From positions 1 to 64,000 of the forward strand of contig JBGAKH010000004.1 of NCBI GenBank assembly GCA_044224515.1: 64,000 bases of DNA, in the 5' to 3' direction. Positions within the stretch are counted from its first letter, which is position 1, and each line of letters begins with the position of its first letter. The position numbers were made by a program, and so were the translations under genes. Positions 16,053-26,130 of this stretch are shown here, piece after piece. Source of the DNA: JBBATK01 sp044224515 (GTDB lineage: Bacteria > Bacteroidota > Ignavibacteria > Kapaibacteriales > NICIL-2). The notes under the pieces were generated by a model that had not been told where the DNA came from, did no database searches, and was given only the letters and a program-made list of their open reading frames with translations.

Positions 16053-17117
16053 ATGATCGAGAACATTCGTAAAAACCTTGGTGACAAAGCTGAATATCTC
16101 TTACAGCATACCTGCACTACCATTGCAAAAGAACATTTGAGCCTTCCGTCGTCTTCCTTTGTAGACAGCGTTTTTGCCGCATCGGATCGCAACAATCGTG
16201 TCCTCCGCAACTTGCAGTGGATTGGCGACTCCGGTCGTCTTGCCGGAACAGGTTATGTTTCGATTTTACCGGTAGACCAGGGAATTGAACACGCTGCCGG
16301 CGCATCCTTTGCGAAGAATCCGATGTATTTCGATCCACAGAACATTGTTGAGCTTGCCATTGAGGGCGGCTGCAATGCAGTGGCATCGACATTTGGTGTA
16401 TTGGGTGTGTGCTCAAGGAAATACGCTCATAAAATTCCCTTTGTCGTAAAAATCAATCATAACGAGCTACTGACCTATCCGAACAAATTTGACCAGGTTC
16501 TTTTTGGTACGGTGAAACAATGCTATGACATGGGAGCAGCGGCTGTAGGAGCAACGATTTACTTTGGCTCTCCTGAAAGCACCCGACAGATAACCGAGAT
16601 TGCCGAAGCATTTGCTTATGCACACGAGCTTGGTATGGCGACCATTTTGTGGTGCTACTTGAGAAACCCGGGTTTCAAGAGTGACAAAGATTATCATGTG
16701 TCGGCTGACCTTAGCGGTCAGGCTAATCATTTGGGCGTAACGATCCAGGCAGATATTATCAAGCAAAAGTTGCCGGAGAACAATGGCGGATACACGGCGC
16801 TCAACATGGGTAATTCATCCTATGGTAAAACCGACAAATTGATTTACACAGCACTGAGCTCTGATCACCCTATTGACCTCTGCCGTTATCAAGTTGCAAA
16901 CTGCTACATGGGAAAGATTGGACTTATTAACTCCGGTGGAGCTTCGGGCGCCAATGACTTTGAAGAAGCAACGGCGACAGCGGTTATCAACAAGCGCGCC
17001 GGCGGTATGGGACTCATCTCCGGCCGCAAAGCCTTCCAGCGCCCAATGGCTGAAGGTGTGAAGCTCCTCAACACAATTCAAGATGTGTATTTGTGTAACG
17101 ATGTCAGCGTGGCCTAA
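16053..17117 (+). CDS. fbaB: Class I fructose-bisphosphate aldolase, FbaB/DhnA type
   Basis: Schiff-base aldolase of glycolysis and gluconeogenesis cleaving fructose 1,6-bisphosphate. The sequence follows E. coli FbaB closely by recall: 'SILPVDQGIEHAAGASFA', 'ADIIKQKLPENNGGY' and 'AVINKRAGGMGLISGRKAF'. K236 in ADIIKQK is the expected Schiff-base lysine. Length 354 matches FbaB (about 350). No class II enzyme is seen here. It stands alone with its own candidate promoter, 20 bp before the ABC exporter. Confidence 0.94.
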   Translation: MIENIRKNLGDKAEYLLQHTCTTIAKEHLSLPSSSFVDSVFAASDRNNRVLRNLQWIGDSGRLAGTGYVSILPVDQGIEHAAGASFAKNPMYFDPQNIVELAIEGGCNAVASTFGVLGVCSRKYAHKIPFVVKINHNELLTYPNKFDQVLFGTVKQCYDMGAAAVGATIYFGSPESTRQITEIAEAFAYAHELGMATILWCYLRNPGFKSDKDYHVSADLSGQANHLGVTIQADIIKQKLPENNGGYTALNMGNSSYGKTDKLIYTALSSDHPIDLCRYQVANCYMGKIGLINSGGASGANDFEEATATAVINKRAGGMGLISGRKAFQRPMAEGVKLLNTIQDVYLCNDVSVA

Positions 17118-17137
17118 ACCTCGTCTTCACTTGTGTT

Positions 17138-18886
17138 ATGTCTGAACTCAGACAGTTATCTCCATACATACGTCGATACCGCACGCTCATCGTCTTAGGA
17201 CTTGTCTTCGTGACGATTTCCAACGCGTGCTCTGCATATTACCCACGTTTGATTGGAGCGACGGTCGACGTACTGCGTCGCCAAAACTTTCAGTTCAACG
17301 ACGTTCTCGTGAACATAGGGTACATCTTGTTGCTTACTTGCGGCAGTGGATTTTTCATGTACTTAACGCGAAAGACAATCATTGTCGCATCGCGTAAAGT
17401 GGAGTATGACTTGCGCCGTGATTTTCTTGGTGCCATCGAACTTCAAGACCCAAAATTTTTCGCGCATACGCCTACAGGTTCTCTAATGGCCCATGCTACG
17501 AATGATATCTCAGCGGTTAGAGAATTCATGGGTCCGGCAATCATGTATTCAGCGAATACGGCAACCACTTTTGTGTTTGCACTCATCCTGATGTTGCGAC
17601 TCAATGTCCCTATCACACTTGTAGCCCTGATTCCACTCCCCTTCATTGCTCTATCTACCTTTCTTTTGGGAAAGAAGATTCACGTTGCATTTAAGAGTGT
17701 TCAACAACAATTCGAAGTCGTAACGACCCAGTCTCAAGAGGTATTCAGCGGCATACGTATCATTCGAGCCTTCGTTCGTGAAGGCGTTGAGCGCACAATT
17801 TTTCATTCTCATTCATTTGACTATCTCAAGAACAACCTTCGTCTGGCCCGACTGCAGTCCTCAATGATGCCTGCGATGATGATTCTTGTTGGTTGTTCGC
17901 AGATACTCGTCTTAGGTTTTGGCGGCATGAGCGTGATACACGGCTCCGCCACCATCGGAGATTTGACTCAGTTCTTCATTTACTTAAACCAGTTGATCTG
18001 GCCTGTGGCTGCAATCGGTTGGGTAACGAACATCGTGCAACGCGCTGCGGCCTCAACCGGACGCATCATGAAAATCATGAAGCGTGAGCCTGAACTTGTC
18101 TCGGGTGATGCACCGCTGAGTACATCCTCCCCGGATATAGACTTCGACTCAGTCAGTTTTACCTATTCCGAACATGGACCCAAGGTGCTGGATTCGATCC
18201 GGCTCCATATTCCACATAACAGTTCCTTAGGTATTGTCGGAATGGTTGGCAGCGGAAAAAGTACTTTCATGAAGTTGATTCCAAGGCTGTATGACGTGTC
18301 GAGCGGACGCATCGTCATTGGCGGACACGACCTTCGCAAAATGTCCTTATCTGAACTTAGAAAGCACATTGGTGTCGTCATGCAAGAGCCTTTTCTCTTT
18401 AGTATGAGTATTGCTGATAACATTAGAGTTGCCAAACCCGATGCAAGCGAAGAGCAAATCATTCAAGCAGCAAGCGTAGCGCAGCTGCATGAAGAAGTAC
18501 AGCGCTTTCCGAAACGGTATGACACAATCATCGGTGAGCGAGGCATAAGTCTGTCAGGCGGACAGAAGCAACGACTCGCTATTGCCAGAGCACTGGTTCA
18601 CAAGCCCGAGATCCTCATTTTTGATGATGCCTTGAGTGCTGTTGATACGGCAACAGAGCGTCGTTTATTGGACGGTCTCTCACACGATCAGCATCCGCAC
18701 ACCCGAATCTTTATTGCGCATAGAATTTCGACGGTCATGAACTGCGATAATATCATTGTGTTGGACAAAGGCGCCATCAGGGAACGTGGAACCCACGAAG
18801 AACTCATGCGTGCGAATGGAATATATGCAGACATGTATCAGCGTCAGTTGTTAGAACAAGAATTAGAACAATCCACCACAGAGTAG
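17138..18886 (+). CDS. ABC exporter, fused membrane and ATPase domains (MsbA/Mdl-like)
   Basis: Half-transporter with six membrane helices in residues 15-300 and a nucleotide-binding domain from about 340. Walker A is GMVGSGKST near residue 368, the signature is 'LSGGQKQRLAIARAL', and the H-loop 'IAHR' follows. Walker B reads 'ILIFDDALSAVD': the catalytic Glu is replaced by Asp, as in E. coli MdlA and the degenerate-site subunits of heterodimeric exporters, so it may need a partner encoded elsewhere. Substrate unknown; lipid, peptide or drug are all possible. It lies between fbaB and the CBS gene. Confidence 0.88.
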   Translation: MSELRQLSPYIRRYRTLIVLGLVFVTISNACSAYYPRLIGATVDVLRRQNFQFNDVLVNIGYILLLTCGSGFFMYLTRKTIIVASRKVEYDLRRDFLGAIELQDPKFFAHTPTGSLMAHATNDISAVREFMGPAIMYSANTATTFVFALILMLRLNVPITLVALIPLPFIALSTFLLGKKIHVAFKSVQQQFEVVTTQSQEVFSGIRIIRAFVREGVERTIFHSHSFDYLKNNLRLARLQSSMMPAMMILVGCSQILVLGFGGMSVIHGSATIGDLTQFFIYLNQLIWPVAAIGWVTNIVQRAAASTGRIMKIMKREPELVSGDAPLSTSSPDIDFDSVSFTYSEHGPKVLDSIRLHIPHNSSLGIVGMVGSGKSTFMKLIPRLYDVSSGRIVIGGHDLRKMSLSELRKHIGVVMQEPFLFSMSIADNIRVAKPDASEEQIIQAASVAQLHEEVQRFPKRYDTIIGERGISLSGGQKQRLAIARALVHKPEILIFDDALSAVDTATERRLLDGLSHDQHPHTRIFIAHRISTVMNCDNIIVLDKGAIRERGTHEELMRANGIYADMYQRQLLEQELEQSTTE

Positions 18887-18894
18887 TCACATCT

Positions 18895-20259
18895 ATGAAA
18901 TATGCTTCCAGCGTTCTCGAGTTGATTGGCAATACACCATTGTTGAAACTTCAACATTTGACGGCGGGTATGGCACCTACTGTATTGCTCAAAATGGAAA
19001 GCCAGAACCCCGGGGGTTCGGTAAAAGATAGAATAGGTGTCTCAATGATCGATCAAGCCGAGCGCGAAGGACGCATTAAGCCCGGTGATCTTATCATAGA
19101 GCCAACGAGCGGAAACACCGGTATTGGTCTTGCACTGGCTGCACGCCTCAAAGGCTATCGTTGCTTGTTCGTTATGACCGACAAGGCTTCGCAGGAGCGA
19201 GTACGCTATCTTAAAGCTCTCGGCGCGGATGTACTTATAGTGTCATCTGCCGCCAAACCCTCTTCACCGGAGTACTATTTTAACACGGCATTGCGTCTTG
19301 CAGAAGAGATACCCAACGCGATCATGCTGAACCAGTATGACAATCCCGCCAATCCCATGGCGCATTTTGTGGGAACCGGTCCTGAGATATGGGAGCAGAC
19401 AGAGGGGAAGATCACACACTTTATTGCCGGTATTGGTACCGGTGGTACTATCAGCGGCATAGCACGCTATCTCAAGTCAAAGAATCCTGCCATCAAAGTG
19501 ATAGCTGCTGACCCTATAGGTTCCAGCATCAAGTCCTTCAAAGACTTTGGTCGCCTTGTTGAATCACTTCCCTATTTGATTGAAGGTGTTGGCCAGGAGC
19601 GTATACCGGGCAATTTAGACCTGAACCTCGTAGATGACATTATCAACGTCAGTGATCGTGATGCTTTCGTCACTGCTCGCAAACTGGCTCGAACCGAAGG
19701 AGTCTTCTGCGGTGGATCCTCCGGAATGAATGTCTTTGCTGCTTTGAGTGTGGCGCAGACTTGTAGCCCATCGGATGTCATCGTAGCGATTATCGCCGAC
19801 ACCGGTGAGCGCTATTTGACAAAGCACCACAGCGATGAATGGTTGGCTGAAAAACAATTACTCGAGGAAGATCGTCCGAGTATCTCTCGGGTGTTAAACC
19901 TCAAGCACATGAACTCGTCAGTGCCTGCAATCGTCAGTGTCAACGCAGAAACAACTGTTGAAGAAGCGCTGAACCTGATGCGTCAGTACGAGCTATCACA
20001 GTTGCCTGTTGTTGAAAATGACAAGGCCATCGCAAATCTTCGAGAGAACAAACTAATGGCTGCTGTTATTGAATCGCGCGATACGCTATCGAAGCACGTT
20101 CGATCGGTTGCAGAAGCTGCTCCTCCAGTTATCGATGCGCACAGTGACCTTGAAACTGCAATTCAACTACTCAAAGATCACACCTACGTAGTTGTTGAAG
20201 AGTACAATCGACTCATTGGTGTATTGTCGCGTCACGATGTTCTGCAATATGTATCGTAG
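18895..20259 (+). CDS. PLP-dependent cysteine/cystathionine beta-synthase with CBS domains
   Basis: Fold-type II PLP enzyme. K44 in 'GGSVKDRIG' carries PLP; 'PTSGNTGIG' and 'GIGTGGTISG' bind substrate and phosphate. Residues 1-325 form the catalytic domain and about 335-454 hold a CBS pair, the bacterial cystathionine beta-synthase architecture. It makes cystathionine from serine and homocysteine, or cysteine from O-acetylserine; sequence alone does not decide. The CBS pair suggests control by SAM or adenylates. It starts 9 bp after the exporter. No cystathionine lyase is adjacent. Confidence 0.88.
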   Translation: MKYASSVLELIGNTPLLKLQHLTAGMAPTVLLKMESQNPGGSVKDRIGVSMIDQAEREGRIKPGDLIIEPTSGNTGIGLALAARLKGYRCLFVMTDKASQERVRYLKALGADVLIVSSAAKPSSPEYYFNTALRLAEEIPNAIMLNQYDNPANPMAHFVGTGPEIWEQTEGKITHFIAGIGTGGTISGIARYLKSKNPAIKVIAADPIGSSIKSFKDFGRLVESLPYLIEGVGQERIPGNLDLNLVDDIINVSDRDAFVTARKLARTEGVFCGGSSGMNVFAALSVAQTCSPSDVIVAIIADTGERYLTKHHSDEWLAEKQLLEEDRPSISRVLNLKHMNSSVPAIVSVNAETTVEEALNLMRQYELSQLPVVENDKAIANLRENKLMAAVIESRDTLSKHVRSVAEAAPPVIDAHSDLETAIQLLKDHTYVVVEEYNRLIGVLSRHDVLQYVS

Positions 20260-20352
20260 ATTACTTGGTGCTCATACCGCCTAGAGGTCATTGATAGAGA
20301 TCTTGTGCACGTTAGTAGTAAAGGTGGTTGTGCGGCCGGTTTTCTACGGACA

Positions 20353-20388
20353 ACAACAAAGGTCACTCAGATGAGTGACCTTTGTTGT
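20353..20388. terminator. Hairpin terminator after the CBS-domain gene
   Basis: A 16-bp perfect stem (core AGGTCACTC/GAGTGACCT) with an AGAT loop lies about 95 bp after the gene ending at 20259. The right arm is T-rich but interrupted by G, so it is a moderate terminator. Confidence 0.75.
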
Positions 20389-20444
20389 GTTCGAAGCGGC
20401 TAAAGGTGTGGCAATCGATCAGAAGGCTCAACAGCGGAGGACAT

Positions 20445-20474
20445 AAAAAAAAGGAGCAACACTGTTGCTCCTTT
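20445..20474 (-). terminator. porV operon terminator
   Basis: Minus strand: an 11-bp stem (AAAGGAGCAAC/GTTGCTCCTTT) with a 3-base loop, followed by a T8 tract. It lies about 50 bp past the porV stop. Confidence 0.92.
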
Positions 20475-20522
20475 CGCATTTTGTTTGCACACTTCTGTAC
20501 AAACGGTGGTTCAAAATAACAC

Positions 20523-21593
20523 TTATTCCCAATCGACCAAAAAGGAAAATCTCATGGTATTTGCGAGGGGGTGATTGTCTTCCACTGTGTTGATAAAGCT
20601 GAAATCCAGGGTGAAAATGTCATACTTCACACCGGCTCCAAAGGTCCAAAATTTGCGATTTCCGATGGTTGCGGGCTCCGTGAAGTAGCCTGCTCTGAGA
20701 GCAACCACATGCTCATACCAGTATTCAGCTCCGAGGGCAAGTTCTTGTCCCGGGACTGACCAAGCGGTCACAAATGAACGCGGCAAAGCGTCAGAATTTC
20801 CTCCGGAAGTGCGTTTTACGAGCAATTTGCCCATATCAAGTGCAAAAGTGAGATCGTTAAACTCATCGCGGACGACGTTCAATGCCAGACCTAAACGTAA
20901 CATGGTAGGTAGTGGATCGGACTCGTTTCGGTAGGTCATCTTCGGACCGACGTTTTGCAGATTTAGACCAAGATTTAAGCGATCAGACAGGTCGATTCCC
21001 TCACCTAAGTCCAATTTTGACGGTTTCCAAAGCAAACCAAAGTCAAAACCACCGCTTACTCCCACACCGGCTGCAGTTGTTGTAGATGTTGCGGGGGCGA
21101 GGTTTGAACGAATGTAGCGAAGTTGAACACCCGCGCCCAGATCGTCGCCAATCAACGTGCCATAAGAAAGCCCAAACGCGAATTCATCGGAACGAAAGGT
21201 TCCGTGAACTCCGCCCGTTTCATCTGTTCGCTGAAATTGACCCAAATTCATGAGAATCACGTTGGCGGCAATCGTACCATCGAGGTCCTTGACGTATTGA
21301 CCGTAGGTACCATAGCTGTAGAACAAGTCAGCGTTGAACTGCGGTAGCCATTTCGAGTAGGTAAATGCGAACTGGCGCTTTTGCTGAAATGCCAGACCGC
21401 CTGTATTCCAATAGATAGCATTGATATTGTCGGCCAATGCGGTGCCGCACTCACCCATTCCGCTGGCGCGAGCGTCCGGTGATATGAGAAGGAATGGAAC
21501 CGACGATCCTCCGGCTTGAGCAAAAATCTCAATTCCGGAAAACGCGCCAATAAGCGCTATGAGCAGCGTTTTCTTGACGAGTGGTGTAAACAT
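20523..21593 (-). CDS. porV: Type IX secretion outer-membrane protein PorV
   Basis: Outer-membrane beta-barrel that receives T9SS cargo from the SprA channel and hands it to PorU. A signal peptide ends near residue 26 ('IFAQ/AGG'). The mature start 'VPFLLISPDARASGMGECG' is the PorV/UPF0164 hallmark. Alternating beta strands run to a terminal 'RFSFLVDWE' strand. The 356 residues fit PorV. GGAG six bases before the ATG fixes the start. It lies 119 bp after porU, the classical porU-porV order. Confidence 0.92.
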   Translation of the reverse strand: MFTPLVKKTLLIALIGAFSGIEIFAQAGGSSVPFLLISPDARASGMGECGTALADNINAIYWNTGGLAFQQKRQFAFTYSKWLPQFNADLFYSYGTYGQYVKDLDGTIAANVILMNLGQFQRTDETGGVHGTFRSDEFAFGLSYGTLIGDDLGAGVQLRYIRSNLAPATSTTTAAGVGVSGGFDFGLLWKPSKLDLGEGIDLSDRLNLGLNLQNVGPKMTYRNESDPLPTMLRLGLALNVVRDEFNDLTFALDMGKLLVKRTSGGNSDALPRSFVTAWSVPGQELALGAEYWYEHVVALRAGYFTEPATIGNRKFWTFGAGVKYDIFTLDFSFINTVEDNHPLANTMRFSFLVDWE

Positions 21594-21712
21594 GGAAAAA
21601 CTCCAAATGAAAGTGAAAAATTTATCTTTTCGTTGTAGTGAACTGCTGAGGCGTGTAAACTGTACCTCAAATCCATTTTTCTGACGTTGGTTATAGCTTT
21701 TGTTTCATACTC

Positions 21713-24700
21713 TTAATTCTTCATATACACGATTTGAGCAGCCTTTGTTTCCACTGTACCGTTTGGAGCATGGAAGACCAGAATCAATGTGTAACTGCCT
21801 TGGCTCACAGTCAGACCATCATTGTCTGTGGCATCCCAGACGAAGGTGCCCGTTCCGGCGCTACTAACGGATTGATCCATCGACCGTATAAGCTGTCCGG
21901 CAGAGCTATAAATGCGTGCTTCCACAGGGAACGAATACGACTGATTGTGTGTAAACAGAATCGTCACTTGCGAGGTATAAGGATTTGGATAAATCAGTAT
22001 ACGTGCAGCACTTACGCTTGAGTCTGCAGCAGCGACACTAAATGTTGTTGACACCGTTGACACATTATTTAACACATCCCATACCCGCGCACGAATCATG
22101 TGCGGACCCGGACTGAGATTGAACAATTGCTTTACTGCAGAACCCTTGCGGGAATCCGTCAGTGAACTGGTGTACGAATCACTCAGGTCGACTGACTCTG
22201 GATTATCGTCAATCCATGCCTCAATCTTGTGTCCTACCCCGATTCCGGTACTATTTATGCCCGTTTTATCGGCCATATCAAGAATCAACAAGGGATTGGA
22301 ACGAACCACGTCACCTGCCAGAAAACGATGGGAATCCATGAAAATGCCCAATTCAGGTCCTTCATCGTCATCCGGAACCGAGGTCAGAATGCCACCGATA
22401 ATCAGTGACTTGGTAAGACCTTTGGCTTCTCGTTTATCATCCGCAAACGCATAAGCGAACATTCTTCCGTTTTTGTTCGAAAACGCAATGTCTTTGGGAA
22501 TCACAAACTGAGCTTCAAAAGCACCATTTGTGACAGAATAATTGCCACGATGCAAAGCTCCACCCAATTTGAGTACCTGGAAAACAGTAGAATCACCGAT
22601 AGCAAGCCCCGATGGGTCTTGAAAACGCCGTAAAATATCGGAGTCGAACAAGGACAGTGTGATCGAACCGTTGAAATCATCGACGTAGCGCTTTACGGTC
22701 TCATCGTAAATGCGACCCTTGACGCGAACGGTTGACAATGCCGAAGCAACACTACTGCTATCAGCCGGTCGACCGTTTAAGCTGTCGAAGTGCACAACGA
22801 AATTAGGTATCAGAATACGCGTTGTCGGATCACCAAGCAAAAAGTACTTACGATCGTTATCGTTAGAGTGAAGCAACTTTGTTGACAATACTACGTCACC
22901 GAACGTGCGGTATTGCTTGATGGAATCTCGAGTGAAAAACTGCTTAAAGAGCTCTTGACCAATAATCGCGTTTGAGGATGAGAAGGATACGCGAGCAGAC
23001 GCAAAAGTTCCAATTGCTCCACCATTACGTGAGAGCAGCATAACTTCGGATCCACTCTGGTTGTCAACGAGATCGCAGCGTCCGAAATCGCAAGATTCAG
23101 CAGCCATGAAAAACAACTTATCCAAATTCACGAATTGCGATATCGTGATGTCTCGCGCCAACACTGTTTCATGAGCCCACACTTTCGGATTTCCGTGGCC
23201 AATCCAGTTTAGAAAGAGTGTACCGTGATTGTTGATCATCGAGATAAGATCAGCGGTAACACCGGGCTTTAGACGGCCTTTGGGAATATTTTCCGCAGGA
23301 TACTCCGAAAGATAGATTTTGCGTTCAATGACATCGTCCGGAACCAAGCTATTATCATTCGTCAGCTGTTCAGATTGCCCGACGTGTAAAGAACCATCAG
23401 ACTCATTATTAGAGCGAGGTCCGTCGTCTGCAACAAATGTTGACGTTGTTCGCCAAACGTCTTGTGAAGAAGACTCTTCATAATGACGAATCTTTTCGAC
23501 CATCCACTCGCCTGATTCAGGTGAGTCGATTGGTAAGCGACCCAGCGCAACGTCTTCAGATCGATCGTCGCCGATCACACAGGCAAAGAAATCGTCCGTA
23601 GCGTATGTTTCGGTATTGGTTCCGATATCGGCCACGTATGGGCCCGGAATCGGATCGTCACGCTCCCACATAACGACGTAGTTCTTCTTCTGTGTTGATA
23701 TATACTTATAGTCAAAATGTCCGTCGCCCCAGAGTAATACATAGTGCGGCTTGTGGGTCCATCGCACAACTGCATCTTGGATAAAATCACGTAGTGCACT
23801 GGGGTCCGCTATTCCACTACCGTACTCGTTGTACACGTCTTCCGCATTAACAACGCAAACACTCATCTTAGAATGAGCTCGGCGATAACTAGCGAATTTT
23901 TGTGCCGAAGCATTGAGTTCTTTTGCACAGATCACGATCAGCTCTGCATTCATGGCAGTATCGCGAAGACCTGCCCACTCTACTTTCGAAAGTTGAGGAC
24001 TGATCGTTGAAGCTGCTATATAGAATCGACTTGGTAGGCTATCAAGTTTCGTGACAAACGTGTAGATGCCACCTGTGCTGGACTGATTGCTCAGCAAAGA
24101 GGGTTTCGCAGGATTCGTTACATCAAATCCATAGATGTTTGAGGAGCTGAAGGCGCTGAAGTTATAACGCGTGATACCCTTCAAATTGAGATCACTAACG
24201 AAGGATACTCTGTCGTCCTGCGCGCTCATTTGTCGTGGATAGTGTACTTCAAAGAAATCCAACATGCCACTCGTTGCGGAGTTACCGTCGCTACTCGCAT
24301 ACTCAAACTGCAGAATACTTGAACCATCGCTAGCAAGGTTTGCAGCGTCCGTATTTGCTACACCAAGAATTGCACGAAAGTCTTGATAAGCAAACTCCGA
24401 TGCATCCGTTAAGGGTAGATTCAGTGTTGTGAGTGTCGAACCATTCTCTTTAATTGTCACTACAGCCGGTGACGCCGTACGATGCGCTACATCGATGTAA
24501 TAGCTCACTTTACCACTGCGTATGAGACCGGGTAGTTTAGTATTGAACGTTCTTGGAACGACGGCATCGAGCTGCTCACCAAACCACCGACGTCCCGAGC
24601 CTGCGATGTAGGCATTTGTCAACTCGTGTTCAACGGCAACACGACCCGTAATCTGATTCGGGGTATTAACGACATCTCCGGTCGGTGCTTCGACTGCTTT

Positions 24701-25846
24701 CAATCGTGCTCCGTTCGTACCACCCCAGGTCAGCAAGTAGTAGTTCGTCTCCGTGTAATGATTGATGTAATGTGCTACACGTTTAACGCCGGGATCAAAA
24801 CCAAATCCGCGACAACCTGCTCCATAAAACAGGATCTCATCCAAACTACCGTCTTGCTTCGTGTGTACGATGATTGCTTGCTCGTTCATTTGGTTGTTCA
24901 TGCCCTCCGACGGCAACTCCGGCATTTCGAGTCCGCCGTTACCAAATACTTTTACACTCGCAACCTTTGAAGCCGGTATCGAATATCCTAATCCCGCCAA
25001 AGCGTTCGCATCGATGCGATATAAGCCTTCGTCCGTTACACTGACTTTCACCCAAGTTCCGTCGCTGATGCTTGAAGAGAGCACTCTATTTGTTGTCGAC
25101 TTTTTAGCAATGACGCTCGGACTAACGATGGGTAACAAGAACTGTGAGGCTACGTTGGCATTCAAGAGTTGAATACCCGGATTGATGTGGCGCAGCGATG
25201 AATTGGAGCTCGCTTGATTCGATACGAATGCAAGACTGAGCTCGACAGACTCTAAGCACATGACAGTTGCTTCGACTTTTCGTTCGGCTTTCACGACGAG
25301 TTGAACCAAACACTGGCTTCCACTTTGACCCATGTACTCAAGTTCAATCCATGGATCAATCAAAGCCTTCAGCGATTCTGGCGATGTGGCCGAAGAGTAT
25401 AGTACCATTCTTTGAAATGGTTGTGATCCATCTTTTGTATTGCTCGGTTTCTCAGCGCGCTCCGAATAGTGTAAGGTGCACTTTTCAATGGCATACAAAT
25501 TCGGACCGGGCACAGCCAGCAGTTCTCGTAAACATGCGAACGACTGTTCATCCTGCTTATGAGTTATGGTTCCTGACAATCCGCTGTAACGCGGTTGTAT
25601 TTTTAAAACACCGTTGTTCGACACCGTGTCGAAGCCCGTCAAGCTAGGCACAAAACGCAGGCTCAACCCGTGGACGTCAGACTTTAGTACCGACAAACCT
25701 TGAGTGGCTGCAGACAGCGTCAGTGACATGCTTAGACATGCGACAACACCATACAAAATGTACGGTGACAATGCGGAATGAACAGAAGCAAGAATGCTCG
25801 ACATCCGGTAGGATCTACTCTTCGAACGAATCACTGGTTTCTCCAA
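21713..25846 (-). CDS. porU: Type IX secretion sortase PorU (gingipain-like C25 peptidase)
   Basis: Surface cysteine peptidase/sortase that removes the C-terminal signal of T9SS cargo and attaches it to A-LPS. A basic n-region and signal peptide lie in residues 1-48. A beta-rich N-terminal region precedes the C25 fold, with H884 in 'NWIGHGNP' and C919 in 'AAESCDFGRCD'; the 35-residue separation resembles gingipains. A T9SS-type C-terminal domain ('IYPNPYTSQVTI' onward) fills the last 85 residues. At 1377 residues it is somewhat longer than P. gingivalis PorU. The start used is TTG 25846, because the ATG at 25804 would lose the basic n-region. Confidence 0.93.
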   Translation of the reverse strand: MEKPVIRSKSRSYRMSSILASVHSALSPYILYGVVACLSMSLTLSAATQGLSVLKSDVHGLSLRFVPSLTGFDTVSNNGVLKIQPRYSGLSGTITHKQDEQSFACLRELLAVPGPNLYAIEKCTLHYSERAEKPSNTKDGSQPFQRMVLYSSATSPESLKALIDPWIELEYMGQSGSQCLVQLVVKAERKVEATVMCLESVELSLAFVSNQASSNSSLRHINPGIQLLNANVASQFLLPIVSPSVIAKKSTTNRVLSSSISDGTWVKVSVTDEGLYRIDANALAGLGYSIPASKVASVKVFGNGGLEMPELPSEGMNNQMNEQAIIVHTKQDGSLDEILFYGAGCRGFGFDPGVKRVAHYINHYTETNYYLLTWGGTNGARLKAVEAPTGDVVNTPNQITGRVAVEHELTNAYIAGSGRRWFGEQLDAVVPRTFNTKLPGLIRSGKVSYYIDVAHRTASPAVVTIKENGSTLTTLNLPLTDASEFAYQDFRAILGVANTDAANLASDGSSILQFEYASSDGNSATSGMLDFFEVHYPRQMSAQDDRVSFVSDLNLKGITRYNFSAFSSSNIYGFDVTNPAKPSLLSNQSSTGGIYTFVTKLDSLPSRFYIAASTISPQLSKVEWAGLRDTAMNAELIVICAKELNASAQKFASYRRAHSKMSVCVVNAEDVYNEYGSGIADPSALRDFIQDAVVRWTHKPHYVLLWGDGHFDYKYISTQKKNYVVMWERDDPIPGPYVADIGTNTETYATDDFFACVIGDDRSEDVALGRLPIDSPESGEWMVEKIRHYEESSSQDVWRTTSTFVADDGPRSNNESDGSLHVGQSEQLTNDNSLVPDDVIERKIYLSEYPAENIPKGRLKPGVTADLISMINNHGTLFLNWIGHGNPKVWAHETVLARDITISQFVNLDKLFFMAAESCDFGRCDLVDNQSGSEVMLLSRNGGAIGTFASARVSFSSSNAIIGQELFKQFFTRDSIKQYRTFGDVVLSTKLLHSNDNDRKYFLLGDPTTRILIPNFVVHFDSLNGRPADSSSVASALSTVRVKGRIYDETVKRYVDDFNGSITLSLFDSDILRRFQDPSGLAIGDSTVFQVLKLGGALHRGNYSVTNGAFEAQFVIPKDIAFSNKNGRMFAYAFADDKREAKGLTKSLIIGGILTSVPDDDEGPELGIFMDSHRFLAGDVVRSNPLLILDMADKTGINSTGIGVGHKIEAWIDDNPESVDLSDSYTSSLTDSRKGSAVKQLFNLSPGPHMIRARVWDVLNNVSTVSTTFSVAAADSSVSAARILIYPNPYTSQVTILFTHNQSYSFPVEARIYSSAGQLIRSMDQSVSSAGTGTFVWDATDNDGLTVSQGSYTLILVFHAPNGTVETKAAQIVYMKN

Positions 25847-25953
25847 TATGTTAGACCTGAAATCGGTATCGATTCAGTTTCACATACACCTTTGGGTTGT
25901 TTAAACGCAGTAGAAAGAGTCGATAGATGTCGTTGTTGGTTTGAATACTTGGC

Positions 25954-25984
25954 TCAATATAAAGACTGCGAATTCTATCGCAAA
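25954..25984 (-). promoter_or_regulatory. Candidate porU-porV promoter, Bacteroidota type
   Basis: Minus strand: TTTG, exactly 19 bases, then TATATTGA (four of the six defined bases of TANNTTTG). The predicted start near 25947 lies about 100 bases before the porU start. Confidence 0.4.
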
Positions 25985-26000
25985 GGAAATTTTCGGCCGC

Positions 26001-26055
26001 TTTTACAAACTCTGTAAAAACACGGACGAGGCTCTTTTTTGTTGTAGAAGAGCCT
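26001..26055. repeat. Two adjacent hairpins in the porU / glycosyltransferase divergent gap
   Basis: TTTTACA/TGTAAAA (26001-26007 and 26013-26019) and AGGCTCTT/AAGAGCCT (26029-26036 and 26048-26055). The second resembles a terminator loop but has no clean T-tract. Together they could be operators, or attenuate the glycosyltransferase leader. Confidence 0.35.
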
Positions 26056-26130
26056 TTGCACCGGCCACTCAGCTTCTTGTTCTTATTTTTGAGGGGTCTC
26101 CTCACTTTTAGCTGGTTCGCATCACTGCCC

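Noticed and set aside
26056..26130. Extended N-terminus of the glycosyltransferase from TTG 26056
   Set aside because: It would start within the hairpin and lacks a ribosome binding site; the ATG at 26131 is simpler, though not proven.
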